This document shows, piece after piece, positions 19,770 to 31,187 of a stretch of 64,000 bases of DNA (position 1 is the first letter of the stretch; every line of letters begins with the position of its first letter). The notes below the pieces were generated by a model, which was not told where the DNA came from, did no database searches, and was given only the letters and a program-made list of their open reading frames with translations. The translations under genes and the position numbers were made by a program. This DNA comes from Rhizophagus clarus (taxonomy: Eukaryota; Glomeromycota; Glomeromycetes; Glomerales; Glomeraceae), in contig BLAL01000286.1 of the NCBI GenBank assembly GCA_015698045.1, forward strand, positions 496,001-560,000, written 5' to 3'.

Positions 19770-20846
19770 CTATTTTGTATCATTATAGATACGTACTAGA
19801 TTGGGGATGTCTTCTTGTAATCTATCAGCTGGCTCCCATGTAGATTCATCTTCTGGATAGCGCTCCCATTTGACTAAGTATTGGAGTTGACCCTTTCTAG
19901 TACGATGCTTAATAATCCTTTCAGGTACATATCTTTCTGGCCGTCCTCTTATGACCGAATCAGGTGGGGGTTTTTCATTAGCTGGAATAACCTGTAGTTC
20001 TTTTCTAGTATATGCACATCTAGATACTCCTAACCTGCCATGTGGTCCATCAAGTAAATATGTAGGCGGTTGTTCAGGAGAAAGGATAAGCTTCTTAATT
20101 ATACGAACTTTTGGGTCCCATTTAATGTCGCTTATTCTGAACTTACCATGTAATTTTTTTCCAAGTACTGATATAGGTTTAAGAAGTTTGGTTCGAACTT
20201 GTGTCCCCTCTAATAGTAAATCTGTATTTTTATCGATTTTAGGTGGATCTCTTTGTCACTTTTCATCTACTAATCTTACTATATCATGGAAATCTTCAGA
20301 CCATTCTACTGATGTTTCACCGGTTTTTAGTTCCTGTGCTGTCATCCTTTTGAGAAGTGGTTCTTGTATAGCCTGGATAGCCCTCTCTGCAAATGACTGC
20401 TGTCTATGACGTCCAGGTTCGCCAAATCTCATCATAACTCCAATGCTATTAAGGAAAAAATCACGTATTTGCGAGTTAGTAAATTCTGAACCAGAATCAG
20501 TTTCTAGTTTATGAGTAGGAGGTTAGATACAACCACGTTCATATATTTTAATAATTGCTTTTAATACGCTATTAGCTGTCTTATTTTTGATAGGCTCAGC
20601 ATCTACTCGTCTTCTGGATATTTCTACTATTACGAGAAAATAATGGTATCCCTTGGGGGTCTATAGGCATTTCTCCTAAATCAGACTGCCGAGTAGCATT
20701 TTCTTTCCAGACGATTACTTTTGGACGCTCAGATCTTTTCTCCTTTAGAGGTCTTTGATAGATGTGATAATGCTCTTGGTCTTTAAGAAGACGTGCTGGT
20801 ACCCCTGATAGGTTATAAAATTTGTAATACCTCTCTAAAGGGTCAT
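19770..20846 (-). pseudogene. inverted copy of the chromodomain integrase, broken
   Basis: Compared with the copy at 10360-11457: a 1-bp deletion a few bases after the ATG (CCCCT to CCCT) makes TAG at codon 4. An extra base sits near 20665, a 21-bp unit (PPKIPEG region) is single, CAA-to-TAA lies near 20525, and TGG-to-TGA near 20254. The chromodomain and D-D-E region remain readable in pieces. It cannot encode integrase. Confidence 0.9.
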
Positions 20847-20892
20847 ATCGCTCAAAATTAAAGTTTTACTTCTAGAATTCAAATTTGTGGAT

Positions 20893-21207
20893 ATGACAGA
20901 GATACATTGTACAAAGTGTAAAAAGAAGACAGAAACGTCTTCAGAAGTTTAGGATATGACCGATAATGGTCGATATCAAATTCATGGTGATTGTATTATC
21001 TGTGGGACGCACAAGAATACCCTTACTGGTGAAAATTGGGAGGTTAAAATACATAGCAAAAGAGAGGTTTTAGATGCTAAGAAAAAGAGAAAGAAGACGG
21101 CTACAAACAAGAAGGCTAAGAAACTTGGTCTTAAGATTTTGGATGCCGATGACAAAGTGTAGGCTTATATTAAGAAGTATTTAAGGGAGGCGACGAAAGA
21201 GAATTAA
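20893..21207 (+). pseudogene. inverted copy of the Zn-ribbon gene with two stops
   Basis: It is exactly as long as the intact copy at 9999-10313 (105 codons, no indel) but has TAG at 20950-20952 and at 21160-21162. The intact copy has CAG at both places, so these two are proven C-to-T changes on the coding strand. The Cys pairs are kept. Confidence 0.92.
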
Positions 21208-21248
21208 TTACGATTTTTTCAGTATATTTGTCTCTTGGGGGTTGATAC

Positions 21249-22042
21249 TAAGGATGGTGCCGCAATTGATTTATCAAATCCGCAATATTGCGGATTTTGG
21301 AGTTGAATTGCGGTTAGTGAACCGCAATTCCGCAATTCACCTGATCGGTTTTGGCAGTTTACCGAACCGATTTAATAAAAAAAACGTTTATGCAACGTTT
21401 TTTTTAATTAATTTAACGAAAAAACGTTGCGAAACGTTTTTTCAAAGTATTTTAATTAATAAAAAACGTTTCGCAACGTTTTTTTAATTAATTTAAAGAA
21501 AAAACGTTGCGAAACGTTTTTTCAAAGTATTTTAATTAATAAAAAGCGTTTCGCAACGTTTTTTTAATTAATTTAAAGAAAAAATGTTGCGAAACGTTTT
21601 TCAAAGTATTTTAATTAATAAAAAGCATTTCGCAACGTTTTTTTAATTAATTTAAAGAAAAAATGTTGCGAAACGTTTTTTCAAAGTATATTTAATTAAA
21701 AAAAAACGTTTCACAACGTTTTTTAATTAATTTAAAGAAAAAACGTTGCGAAACGTTTTTTCAAAGTATATTTAATTAAAAAAAACGTTTCGCAACGTTT
21801 TTTTGGATTGCTTTAGCGAAATTGCAATTCCGCAAATGTATCGCAATTCCGCAAATGTGCTGCAATTCCGCAATTATTCCGCAATTGAATTGTGGTACTT
21901 TGCGGAATTGCGGAATATTTGCGGAATTGCGGACAATTGCGGATTGCGGAATTGCGGATATTTAGGTTTAAAAATCCGCAATGTTCCGCAATACCGTAAA
22001 TCGCAATTATTCCGCAATTGCTTATTTGCAGCACCATCCTTA
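21249..22042. mobile_element. hAT-like non-autonomous element 2 (794 bp)
   Basis: The ends are TAAGGATGGTGC...GCACCATCCTTA, exact over 12 bp, flanked by the 8-bp direct repeat GTTGATAC (21241-21248 and 22043-22050). The left arm near 9960 still has the empty site with one copy. Subterminal CCGCAATTGC-type words surround about six ~85-bp tandem units that are nearly palindromic (AACGTTGCGAAACGTT). No ORF. It shares CAATATTGCGGATTTTGG with element 3. Confidence 0.95.
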
Positions 22043-22202
22043 GTTGATACACCCAGGTACGAACCGATTGATGACTGGTATGGGTATCTAGTATAAGGAC
22101 TGATCTGTATAAGAAGTATGTATCAGAGTTTGGACCAAGGTCATTGACCTAAAAGTGGTACTAATATTTTGGTACAAACAGCGAATTTTTTTCTAGGACC
22201 AA

Positions 22203-22646
22203 CTTAAAAAGGAAATTAAAGCCTGTGAGCGATATATTTCTCATCTTGAAAAGAATCTACAATCTTATGATGAAGAAGTTAATCAGCTAAAGGATAAATA
22301 TAAGGTTATTCTAAGTGAACTTAAAAAATGTCAAGATAATCGAATTATCCAGCTAGAAGACACAATAGATAAACTTAAATCTTGTATACAAGAATTATCT
22401 AAATCTAGTAATAAACATTCTGAAGAAGAAGAACGACCAGAGGAAGAAAATATGGCCATACCTGATATTTTAATAAATATCGCTACAGCACTAGATCGGA
22501 TGGAAGCATATATTGATGGAGATACATCATTTAACCCAAAAAATACATTAAATGGAATACGAATCTTATTAACAACTGCTCGTGGACTTATGCAAAGACA
22601 TGCTCAAGATGCTATTAACATGCAAGGTTTATACCGTATCCCTTAA
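22203..22646 (+). pseudogene. coiled-coil Gag-partner N-terminal part, module 2, start missing
   Basis: The frame is already open at the arm breakpoint. It encodes a Lys/Glu coiled coil (LKKEIKACERYI, LSELKKCQDNRI) and then, from ATG 22452, a segment resembling the start of the module 1 coil protein (ILINIATALDRMEAYIDG). It stops at TAA 22644-22646 immediately before the satellite/piggyBac block, and the coil resumes at 30684. The real start was lost at 22202. Confidence 0.6.
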
Positions 22647-25330
22647 AGGTAAACAAAATTGCAGGCAAATTTACCTGCAATTTCAGTATTGTTTAACCGT
22701 ATATATATGTAAAATTGTATTAATAAACCTATGATTTTTATTTTTTTTTACATAGAAAACAGTATGAAATTTATCTTAAATATATTACTTTCTCTTATAA
22801 AAATACTTTTTGCATACTTGTCATAAACGTATATTTTTGGTACCAGTAAAAATAGATAAAATTTATGTGATTTTTTTGATTCAATTGTAACATGTTTCTT
22901 ATGTAATTATACCAGAATCTTAGTATTTTTGTAGTAAGTGTATTTTGACCTGCTCTACAACTTTACTTATTAATGAAAAGAGGGTTTAGAAGGCCGTTTT
23001 TGACTTTACTTATAGGCATGCAATTTCCGATGCCATATTTTTATAAAAAAAATTGCAGGCAAATTTACCTGCAATTTCAGTATTGTTTAACCATGTATGT
23101 ATGTAAAATTGTATTAATAAACCTATGATTTTTTTTATTCTTTACATAAAAAACAGTATGAAATTTATCTTAAATATATTACTTTCTCTTATAAAAATAC
23201 TTTTTGCATACTTGTCTTAAATGTATATTTTTGATACCAGTAAAATTTGAGTTTTTTTTTTAATTCAATTGCAACGTGTTTCTTATATAATTATACCAGA
23301 ATCTTAGTATTTTTATAGTAAGTGTATTTTGACCTGCTCTACAACTTTACTTATTAATAAAAAGAAGGTTTAGAAGGCCGTTTTTGACTTTACTTATAGG
23401 CAAGTAATTTCTGATGCCATATTTTTATAAAAAAAATTGCAGGCAAATTTACCTGCAATTTCAATATTGTTTAACTCGATATATATGCGAAATTGTAATA
23501 ATAAACCTATAATTTTTTTTATTTTTTATATAGGAAACAGTATGAAATTTATTTTAAATATATTCCCTTTCTTATAAAATTACTTTTTGTATTGCTGTCT
23601 TAAATGTATATTTTTGATATCAGTAAAATTTGAGTTTTTTTTTTAATTCAATCGCAATGTGTTTCTTATGTATTTATACCAGAATCTCAGTATTTTTGTG
23701 GTAAATGTATTTTGACCTGCTCTACAACTTTACTTATTAATAAAAAGAAGGTTTAAAAGGCCATTTTTGACTTTACTTATAAGTAAATATTTTCTGATGC
23801 TATAAAAAAAATTGCAGGCAAATTTACCTGCAATTTCAATATTGTTTAACTCGATATATATGCAAAATTGTATTAATAAACCTATGGTTTTTTTTATTTT
23901 TTATATAGGAAACAGTATGAAATTTATTTTAAATGTATTCCTTTCTTATAAAATTACTTTTTGCATTGCTGTCTTAGATGTATATTTTTGATATTAGTAA
24001 AATTTGAGTTTTTTTTTTAATTTAATCACAATGTGTTTCTTATGTATTTATACCAGAATCTCAGTATTTTTGTGGTAAATGTATTTTGACCTGCTCTACA
24101 ACTTTACTTATTAATAAAAAGAAGGTTTAAAAGGCTATTTTTGACTTTACTTATAAGTAAATATTTTCTAATGCTATAAAAAAAATTGCAGGCAAATTTA
24201 CCTGCAATTTCAATATTGTTTAACTCGATATATATGCAAAATTGTATTAATAAACCTATGGTTTTTTTTATTTTTTATATAGGAAACAGTATGAAATTTA
24301 TTTTAAATGTATTCCTTTCTTATAAAATTACTTTTTGCATTGCTGTCTTAGATGTATATTTTTGATATTAGTAAAATTTAAGTTTTTTTTTTAATTTAAT
24401 CACAATGTGTTTCTTATGTATTTATACCAGAATCTCAATATTTTTGTAGTAAATGTATTTTGACCTGCTCTACAACTTTACTTATTAATAAAAAGAAGGT
24501 TTAGAAGGCCATTTTTGACTTTACATATAAGTAAATATTTTCTGATGCTATAAAAAAAATTGCAGGCAAATTTACTTGCAATTTCAATATTGTTTAACTC
24601 TATATATATGCAAAATTGTATTAATAAACCTATGGTTTTTTTTATTTTTTATATAGGAAACAGTATGAAATTTATTTTAAATATATTCCCTTTATTATAA
24701 AATTGCTTTTTGCATTGCTGCCTTAAATGTATATTTTTGATATCAGTAAAATTTGTTTTTTTTTAATTCAATTGCAATATGTTTTTTATGTATTTATATC
24801 AGAATCTCAGTATTTTTGTAGTAAGTGTATTTTGACCTGCTCTACAACTTTACTTATTAATAAAAAGAGAGTTTAGAAGGCTATTTTTGACTTTACTTAT
24901 AGGTAAATGTTTGCCAATGATATATTTTTATATAAAAATTGCAAGCAAATTTATCTACCTTATTTACGAAAAATTTTATTAATAAACTTATGTTTTTTTA
25001 TTTTTACATAAAAAATGGTATTGAATTTATTACAAATATTTTTTATAAAAATTATCTTTTCAATAATTATCTTAGATGTATATTTTTAATATCAAATTTT
25101 GTGATTTTTAAATTCAATTGTAATAATTGTAATGCATTTTTTATTTAATTATACTAGTATCAATATTATTCACAGTAAGTGTAATTTATAACTTTACCTA
25201 ATAAATGAAAGAGAGTTTAGATAGTTGATTTTAATTCCATTTGTAAGCAAATAATGTCAATGCTATGTGTTTTATTTGTACTGTTCAACTTCAGTTATAA
25301 TTAAATATTGAAAAATTTACTAATAAACTT
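22647..25330. repeat. left ~375-395 bp satellite, 7 units
   Basis: Each unit opens with a 24-bp near-palindrome, ATTGCAGG[C/T]AAA plus its complement, and also contains TGACCTGCTCTACAACTTTA. Units start near 22657, 23049, 23435, 23810, 24184, 24555 and 24930 and decay toward the transposase. The same satellite flanks the transposase on the right, so these are likely long subterminal repeats of one element. Confidence 0.85.
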
Positions 25331-26068
25331 ATATAATTATACATATAAGAGTATAAATTTTATTATTTTATATGGATTCATTAATTAAAATATCTGGATC
25401 GGCCCAATTCACCAAATTAGATCTTAATTTGTAATCCAGACCGGATATTTGAAATTTTAATCCAGACTGAACTAATCCGAATTTTTAATCCAGATTTTCA
25501 GATTAGGACAAAACCAGTTAGGGCTTTGGAAATTAATATGATTTATCAAAATAAATGATTTTTTTAGTTTGTATGATAAACTAAAACAGGTTAATGGGCT
25601 AATATGTATATCACAAGAAATAATCTTTTTTAGCTTATCATTATACACAAACAGTTTATCAATAAGAAGATTAGCAAATTTAGTAAATTTAACCGAAATC
25701 TGCATATTTTAGTTTATTTAGCGGAAATAAATAATCCCTTTTGGCTTATCAATCAAATAAATTTGTTTTTGGTTTATCTAATTTTAAATATTTTTTTTTT
25801 TTTTTTTTTTAAAAAAATGGCAAGGAATCGCTACATACCCAATTTTTTTTTTAAACAGATGCTACATACCCATTTTTTTTTAAACCGATGCTACATACCC
25901 TTTTTTTAAACAGCAAGAAATCACTATATACCTAATTTTTTTTTTTAAACGGCAAGAAATTGTTACATATCTAAATTTTTTTTTAAATAGCAAGGAATCG
26001 CTACATGCCCTTTTTTTAATTTTATTATTTCTTAATTATTTACTATTTTAAATAAATGAACTAATAAG
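25331..26068. other. AT-rich 5' flank of the piggyBac-like gene
   Basis: No gene seen. 25.38-25.52 kb has repeated AATCCAGA/GGATATTTG words. 25.80-26.02 kb has five short direct repeats of AAGGAATCGCTACATACCC and variants alternating with T-runs, directly upstream of the transposase ATG. They may be transposase-binding subterminal repeats. Confidence 0.5.
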
Positions 26069-28450
26069 ATGGATATAAATGATATAATTGAAGAAGAGTT
26101 TGATGAAACCCCTGATAATAATGATTATTATCTTTCACTTTTTAGAAACCCTCTCAATGTTTTTTCAAATGACGAAATTGTTGAATTGTCTTTAAGTCAA
26201 GGTGATGTTAATTTTGAATTATTAACAGAAGAAATTTTTGAAAGTCATAAAAGTTCTGAGTCTGAAAGTACTATAAGTTCTAGCAGTTCTGAAAGTAGCT
26301 CTGAAAGTGATTCGAATGATAGTGAAGAAGAATTTCAAAATAATAAAACAGGAGAAATAGAAAGAGGAAAGGACAGAAGTCAAAATAGAGGTAGAGGTAG
26401 GGCTACTAGAGGAAGGGGTAGGGGTAGGGGAAGGGAAAGGGGAGATAGTATAGATAGAGAAAATAAAGGATCAAGTAAAAGTGGAAGCAGAGTAAAAGTA
26501 AGAGGAGGAAGGGGAAAGGAAAAAGGAAAAGGAAAAGAGAGAGAAAAGAAAGAGAAAGAGAGAGAAAAAGAGGAAGAAGGAGAAAAAGAGGAAGAAGAAG
26601 AAAAAGAGGAAGAGAAAGTGGGAGGGAGAGGAAGAGGAAGAGGAAGAGGAAGAGGAAGGGGGAAGGAGAGAGGGAGAGAAAGAGGAAGGGGAAGGGGGAG
26701 AGGAGGAGGAAATAAAAAACAAGAACAAGAAGAACAAGAAGAAGAGCAAGAGAAAGAACAAGAGAACAAAGAAAATGATTTACCAAAACCACCACAATTT
26801 AATATATTTAAACACCTAAATCCTTTACATAAAGCTCATCTTAACCTTCCTTCAACAATGCAAGAACTTAGTTATTGTGACCCATATTCAATATTTTCAT
26901 TATTTTTTTCCATTGAAATTTTAAATATTATAGTTGAAAATACAAATGAGTATGCAAAATCTAAATTTGCAGAAAAAAAAAGATCATGGGACGATTTAAC
27001 TCTTTCTGAGCTTAAAATTTTTCTAGCAATTATAATATATATGGGTCTTTTTAAAATGCCTTCAATAAAGGATTACTGGAATAATAAACAACAATTCCCA
27101 ATACACAATATAACAAGATATATGACATGTTTACGTTTTGAACAAATTAAAAGATTTCTACATATCTCTTCTATAAATTCTCAATCACAATCCAATGTAT
27201 CTGCTTCATTATTTCCAAAATTAGAGCCATTAGCCTCATATATACAAAACGCTTCAAAAAAATATTATATACCATCTTCTAATGTATCTGTCGATGAGAT
27301 GATAGCAAGATTTTTGGGACGTAGTTATCATACCTTTCGTATAAAAAATAAACCCAATCCTGAGGGATTTAAAATCCTATCATTATGTGATGCAGGATAT
27401 ACTTATGCATTCATATTTTTATCTCGAAAATTTGACAATCCTGAAGTTCAATCAATTCCTAATCTCAATAAGACAAGCTGTGAAGTTTATCACTTGGTGA
27501 AGCAACTTCCTCCTAAGAAATCTTTTAATATTTACATGGATAACTTTTTTTCCAACATTAATCTGTTCAGCTTTTTAAGAAGTAAAAACTTTGGTGCTTG
27601 TGATACTGCCCGAGTAAATTCTTCAAAATATCCAAAAATTTTAAAAATAAATAATAAATTAGATTGGGATACGCTATCTGGTGTTGTAGTAGATGATGTT
27701 TTAGCTGTTTTGTGGATCGACAACGGCCCAGTAACAATGTTATCAACATTGCATGAGATCAATAATGGGTTAAAAAATAGAATAAATCATGAAAGACGTT
27801 ATTCACGAATAAATAAAACAAATTCCAGTACAATAAAAAAAGTTTTTGGTGATCAGCCAAAAAAGATTTTACCAATTCTGAAAATTATAGATGATTACAA
27901 CCATTATATGGGTGGGGTGGATATAGCCGATCAATTAAGATCTAACTATATCATACAATTCCCTATTAGACGAACATGGTATCCACTATTTTTTTGGATA
28001 TTAGACACCTCAATTGTAAATAGTTATCTAATTTATAAAATAAAGCATGAAAAAAAAGTAAGTCATAAGGAATTTAGAATAAAAATTTTATGGAGTTTAA
28101 TTAAAACTGCACTTGAGCCACAACCAACAAAAGAAACACGTGACTCAAAAGGAAAGCAAAAAACTCTTACTAAAAAACAAAGTTATGTAACTAAAAATTT
28201 TAATTTACCACCAGGAAGATTAATTGAAGCGAAACATCTTCCAATATACAACAAAAGACATCTATCATGTGAATATTGCAAGATTATAAATAAATTACAA
28301 TCACAGTCAGCAAAAAAGAGCCCTTATCAATCACATTATAGCTGTAATTTTTGCAAAGTACGATTATGTATTAATCATAATAGAAATTGTTTCCTATTAT
28401 TTCATACTGTAAAAGATATTGAATTAGAAAACATGATAAATGTAGCTTAA
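26069..28450 (+). CDS. piggyBac-like (DDE_Tnp_1_7) transposase
   Basis: 793 residues from ATG 26069. An acidic/Ser N-terminus is followed by a Lys/Glu/Arg/Gly low-complexity stretch (~100-240), then the DDE domain: LSELKIFLAIIIYMG, SVDEMIARF (first Asp, ~408), YMDNFFSN (second, ~490) and MGGVDIADQLR (third, ~615). The C-terminus is a Cys/His-rich finger (CEYC...CNFC...CINHNRNC), as in piggyBac family enzymes. It would cut and paste at TTAA. Length is somewhat above the usual ~600 because of the low-complexity insert. The frame is intact, so the protein may be functional. Confidence 0.9.
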   Translation: MDINDIIEEEFDETPDNNDYYLSLFRNPLNVFSNDEIVELSLSQGDVNFELLTEEIFESHKSSESESTISSSSSESSSESDSNDSEEEFQNNKTGEIERGKDRSQNRGRGRATRGRGRGRGRERGDSIDRENKGSSKSGSRVKVRGGRGKEKGKGKEREKKEKEREKEEEGEKEEEEEKEEEKVGGRGRGRGRGRGRGKERGRERGRGRGRGGGNKKQEQEEQEEEQEKEQENKENDLPKPPQFNIFKHLNPLHKAHLNLPSTMQELSYCDPYSIFSLFFSIEILNIIVENTNEYAKSKFAEKKRSWDDLTLSELKIFLAIIIYMGLFKMPSIKDYWNNKQQFPIHNITRYMTCLRFEQIKRFLHISSINSQSQSNVSASLFPKLEPLASYIQNASKKYYIPSSNVSVDEMIARFLGRSYHTFRIKNKPNPEGFKILSLCDAGYTYAFIFLSRKFDNPEVQSIPNLNKTSCEVYHLVKQLPPKKSFNIYMDNFFSNINLFSFLRSKNFGACDTARVNSSKYPKILKINNKLDWDTLSGVVVDDVLAVLWIDNGPVTMLSTLHEINNGLKNRINHERRYSRINKTNSSTIKKVFGDQPKKILPILKIIDDYNHYMGGVDIADQLRSNYIIQFPIRRTWYPLFFWILDTSIVNSYLIYKIKHEKKVSHKEFRIKILWSLIKTALEPQPTKETRDSKGKQKTLTKKQSYVTKNFNLPPGRLIEAKHLPIYNKRHLSCEYCKIINKLQSQSAKKSPYQSHYSCNFCKVRLCINHNRNCFLLFHTVKDIELENMINVA

Positions 28451-29059
28451 TATTTTTTTTATTTAAATAAATAAACATTATTAAATTTTTTTTTTCGATT
28501 TTAAAAATATAATAATATTAAAATCATTTTTTTATTAATTAGAAAAGCTTAAATCAACTGGATAATTTGTATATTGTCAAATTAATGAGTTTTTTTATTA
28601 AAAAAACATTAAATAAATATTTTTATAAAGTTGTATTAAAAAACATTTATTAAAATGAATTAAGAAAACTATTATTAAAATGAATTAAAAAAAATTTAAT
28701 AAAATGAATTAAAAAAAAAAATTATTAAAATGAATGAATTTAAAAACATTAAATAAGCGTTTTTTTACTAACATGAATTAAAAATGCTTTTTTTGTAAAA
28801 AAGATTAGCTTTAACATTTTTTATTAAATAATCAAAAAGCTTTGCAAAATGACTTTTATTAAAAAATGTACCAAAATCTTTTTTGATGGAAATTTTAATA
28901 AAAAAAATGCTTCTACAACAATTTTTTTATTAAAATTATTAGTTTATTTATAATAAAACTTCAGTTATCTGATTACCACTAATTTTTTCTTTCTAATTCT
29001 AAATTGTTATCCATTTGGATAATTTAAAACTTTGTTAATTTATGTAATAGTTAATTGAA
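28451..29059. other. AT-rich 3' flank with AAAATGAATTAA repeats
   Basis: No gene. Several loose copies of AAAATGAATTAAAAAA and AACATTAAATAA follow the transposase stop. Confidence 0.6.
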
Positions 29060-29215
29060 TAATGGTGTACTGAAAAATAATCAGCCGAAACGTGATCCGG
29101 ACCTGGCTCAGGCATAGATCGTCATGGAATTCCAGGGGATTTACTGCGATTAAACCGGGTCCAGATGATCAGCAACCAGGAATGTGGCTCCATTTTTCGG
29201 CTAACTACACCATTA
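29060..29215. mobile_element. 156-bp MITE with TAATGGTGTA ends
   Basis: The ends TAATGGTGTA...TACACCATTA are exact over 10 bp, with AGCCGAAA/TTTCGGCT just inside. The interior is markedly GC-richer than its surroundings. No clear target duplication was found. It lies in the right flank of the piggyBac-like gene. Confidence 0.65.
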
Positions 29216-29389
29216 TGTTAATAGAGCCAAAAGAATATTCTTTTCGTTATGTTTAAAAACAATTATTTTTAAAATATTACATAAAAATAACTGAAAGTTT
29301 AATTGAAATTCATTTCTCATATTTGAAATTTTAATATTTATACAAAACTGCTTTATAACTTTATTTAGTGAATAAAAAAGGTTTAAATA

Positions 29390-30680
29390 TTCACAAAAAA
29401 ATTGCCGGCAAATTTACCTGCAATTTTAATATTGTTTAATTTTATAAATATGTAAAATTTTATTAATAAACTTATTTTTTTTTATTTGTAGATAGAAATA
29501 GTAAATAATTTACTGTAAATATGTTAATTTTATAAAATTATTTTATGATAATTATTTAAATACATATTCTTTATATTTAAAATTAAATAAATTTTATGCA
29601 ATTTTCAAAATTGTAGCTTATTCCTAGTGTATTTAATCCGAAATCTTAACATTTATGCAATATGTGTAATTTAACCTACTCTACAATTTTACTTAATAAA
29701 TAAAAAAAGGCTTATGTAGTCGTTTTTGACCTTATTTATAAGCAAATATTTGCTAATATATAAAAAGAATTGCAGGCAAATTTACCTGCAATTTTAATAT
29801 TGTTTAATCTTATAAATATATAAAATTTCATTAATAAACTTATAATATTTTTTATTTATAGATAGGAAACAGTATATAATTTACTGTAAATATATATTTT
29901 TTATTTTATAAAATTATTTTTATTATAATTATTTTAAACGTATACTCTTCATATTTTAAAATTAAATAAATTTTATACAGTTTTTAAAACTTAATTGTAG
30001 CTTATCCCTAGTGTATTTAATCTGAAATAATAATATTTATGCAATAAGTGTAATTTGACCTGCTCTACGATTTAATAAATAAATAAAAGAAAGTTTAGAT
30101 AGCCAATTTTAATTTTACTTATAGGCATATTTTTGTTAATATTTCTAAAAAAATTGCGGATAAAATATGTTATTTTCCATGAAATTAATACTAATTAACC
30201 CCCTATTATTTTTTATTTTTACTTACAAAATATCATAAATTTTATTGTGAAATATTTATTTTTTGAAAAAACGTATTTTTATTATTCTAAAATTTCATAA
30301 TATACATAAATTCTTAGATAAAAACTAGTATTAAAATTTATGTATTCAATGTATCGCTCTAAAAATTGCATATTATGTGTAACTTTATCCATTCTACAAG
30401 TTTACTTAATATTGTAAAATAGATTTAAAAAGTCAATTTTAACTTTTATATATGATGATTTATAATTATTTAAATGCCGATCTTTGACAAATTTGATCAG
30501 AATACATGTCAATCATTAAAAATTAAATAATTAACGGATAAAAAAAATTATAATAATTAATAAATTTTGATTTTAGCTTTTAAAAAATGATAATTTTGTG
30601 CCACCTTAAATATAAGTAAGTTAATTTTTTTTTAATAATAAAAAATATTTTTCAAAATTGCAGGTAAATTTACTTGCAAA
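29390..30680. repeat. right satellite, 4 diverged units
   Basis: Units near 29395, 29765, 30140 and 30655 carry the same ATTGCAGG...CCTGCAAT palindrome and the ACCTGCTCTAC word as the left satellite, but are more diverged. The last palindrome ends within ~10 bp of the resumed Gag frame. Confidence 0.8.
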
Positions 30681-30683
30681 ACA

Positions 30684-31187
30684 GTGCAAGGGATAGCTAA
30701 TGATCGAATCAATGGCCTTAGGAATGAATTAACAAATACTAGAAATGATAGTCTTCAAAGAGATCGATTATTAACTTTAGCATATAATAATGAGGTAAAT
30801 GAGCGTCAACGTTGGTGGCAAATAGCTCAAGATAGGCAAACTAATGGTCAAAGAATGGCCCTTAGAAAGCAAAATCGGACTAATACATTAGTACAAGAAA
30901 AGGCAGTTCTCCAAATATTAGTTCGAAGGTGTAAAGCTGAGGCAGACTTGGCAGAATTCAATCGAGTATGGGTATTTAATAGATACCAAAAATGGAAGGG
31001 TAGGGAATTAAATTCACGACAAATTATTTTGAATTTACAAAACAATCCTCCAGGAAACATGGCTACAATACAAGATGTCATGCATACATTAGCACCATTA
31101 CTTGCACAATTACCCAATCATGATGGGCAGGAATCACCAGACGTATATTATCAAAAGCTTAGAAATATAAATGAGATGGCACGTCCT
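30684..31187 (+). pseudogene. coiled-coil Gag-partner C-terminal part, module 2
   Basis: The frame (no ATG; it continues from upstream) reads a coiled coil (NGLRNELTNTRND, MALRKQNRTNTLVQ) ending in NNPPGN and a short capsid-like start (DVYYQKLRNINEM). The TAG at 31188-31190 is a frameshift: one base earlier the frame continues into the Gag ORF at 31229. It is the counterpart of 17064-17699. Confidence 0.6.

Larger units (their letters stand above)
19585..22201 (-). repeat. right inverted arm, decayed and truncated
   Basis: This is the reverse complement of 9807-11650 with a 794-bp insertion at 21249-22042. It carries frameshifted integrase and stop-bearing Zn-ribbon copies. The outer edge stops abruptly at 22201, and base 22203 is already inside a coiled-coil Gag frame with no start, so the junction is a recombination or insertion breakpoint. 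Confidence 0.8.
22647..30680 (+). mobile_element. piggyBac-like element with satellite flanks (limits approximate)
   Basis: A transposase ORF (26069-28450) sits between seven satellite units on the left and four on the right. The whole block separates two halves of a coiled-coil Gag frame. A TTAA lies at the left edge (22644-22647), but I found no matching TTAA on the right. TTGCAGG...CCTGCAA-like palindromes sit at both edges and could act as ends. The exact termini and target duplication are unresolved. Confidence 0.55.

Noticed and set aside
7583-22201. Jelly-roll capsid or adenain-type protease of a classical Polinton
   Set aside because: No ORF here has the length or motifs I would expect; unknown proteins (207, 146 and 127 aa) are too short for a major capsid.
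26380-26795. Long minus-strand Leu/Ser/Pro ORFs opposite the piggyBac-like gene
   Set aside because: They are the antisense of a GA-rich low-complexity stretch in the transposase.
29060-29215. Structured noncoding RNA gene in a GC-richer patch
   Set aside because: Perfect TAATGGTGTA inverted ends explain it better as a MITE.
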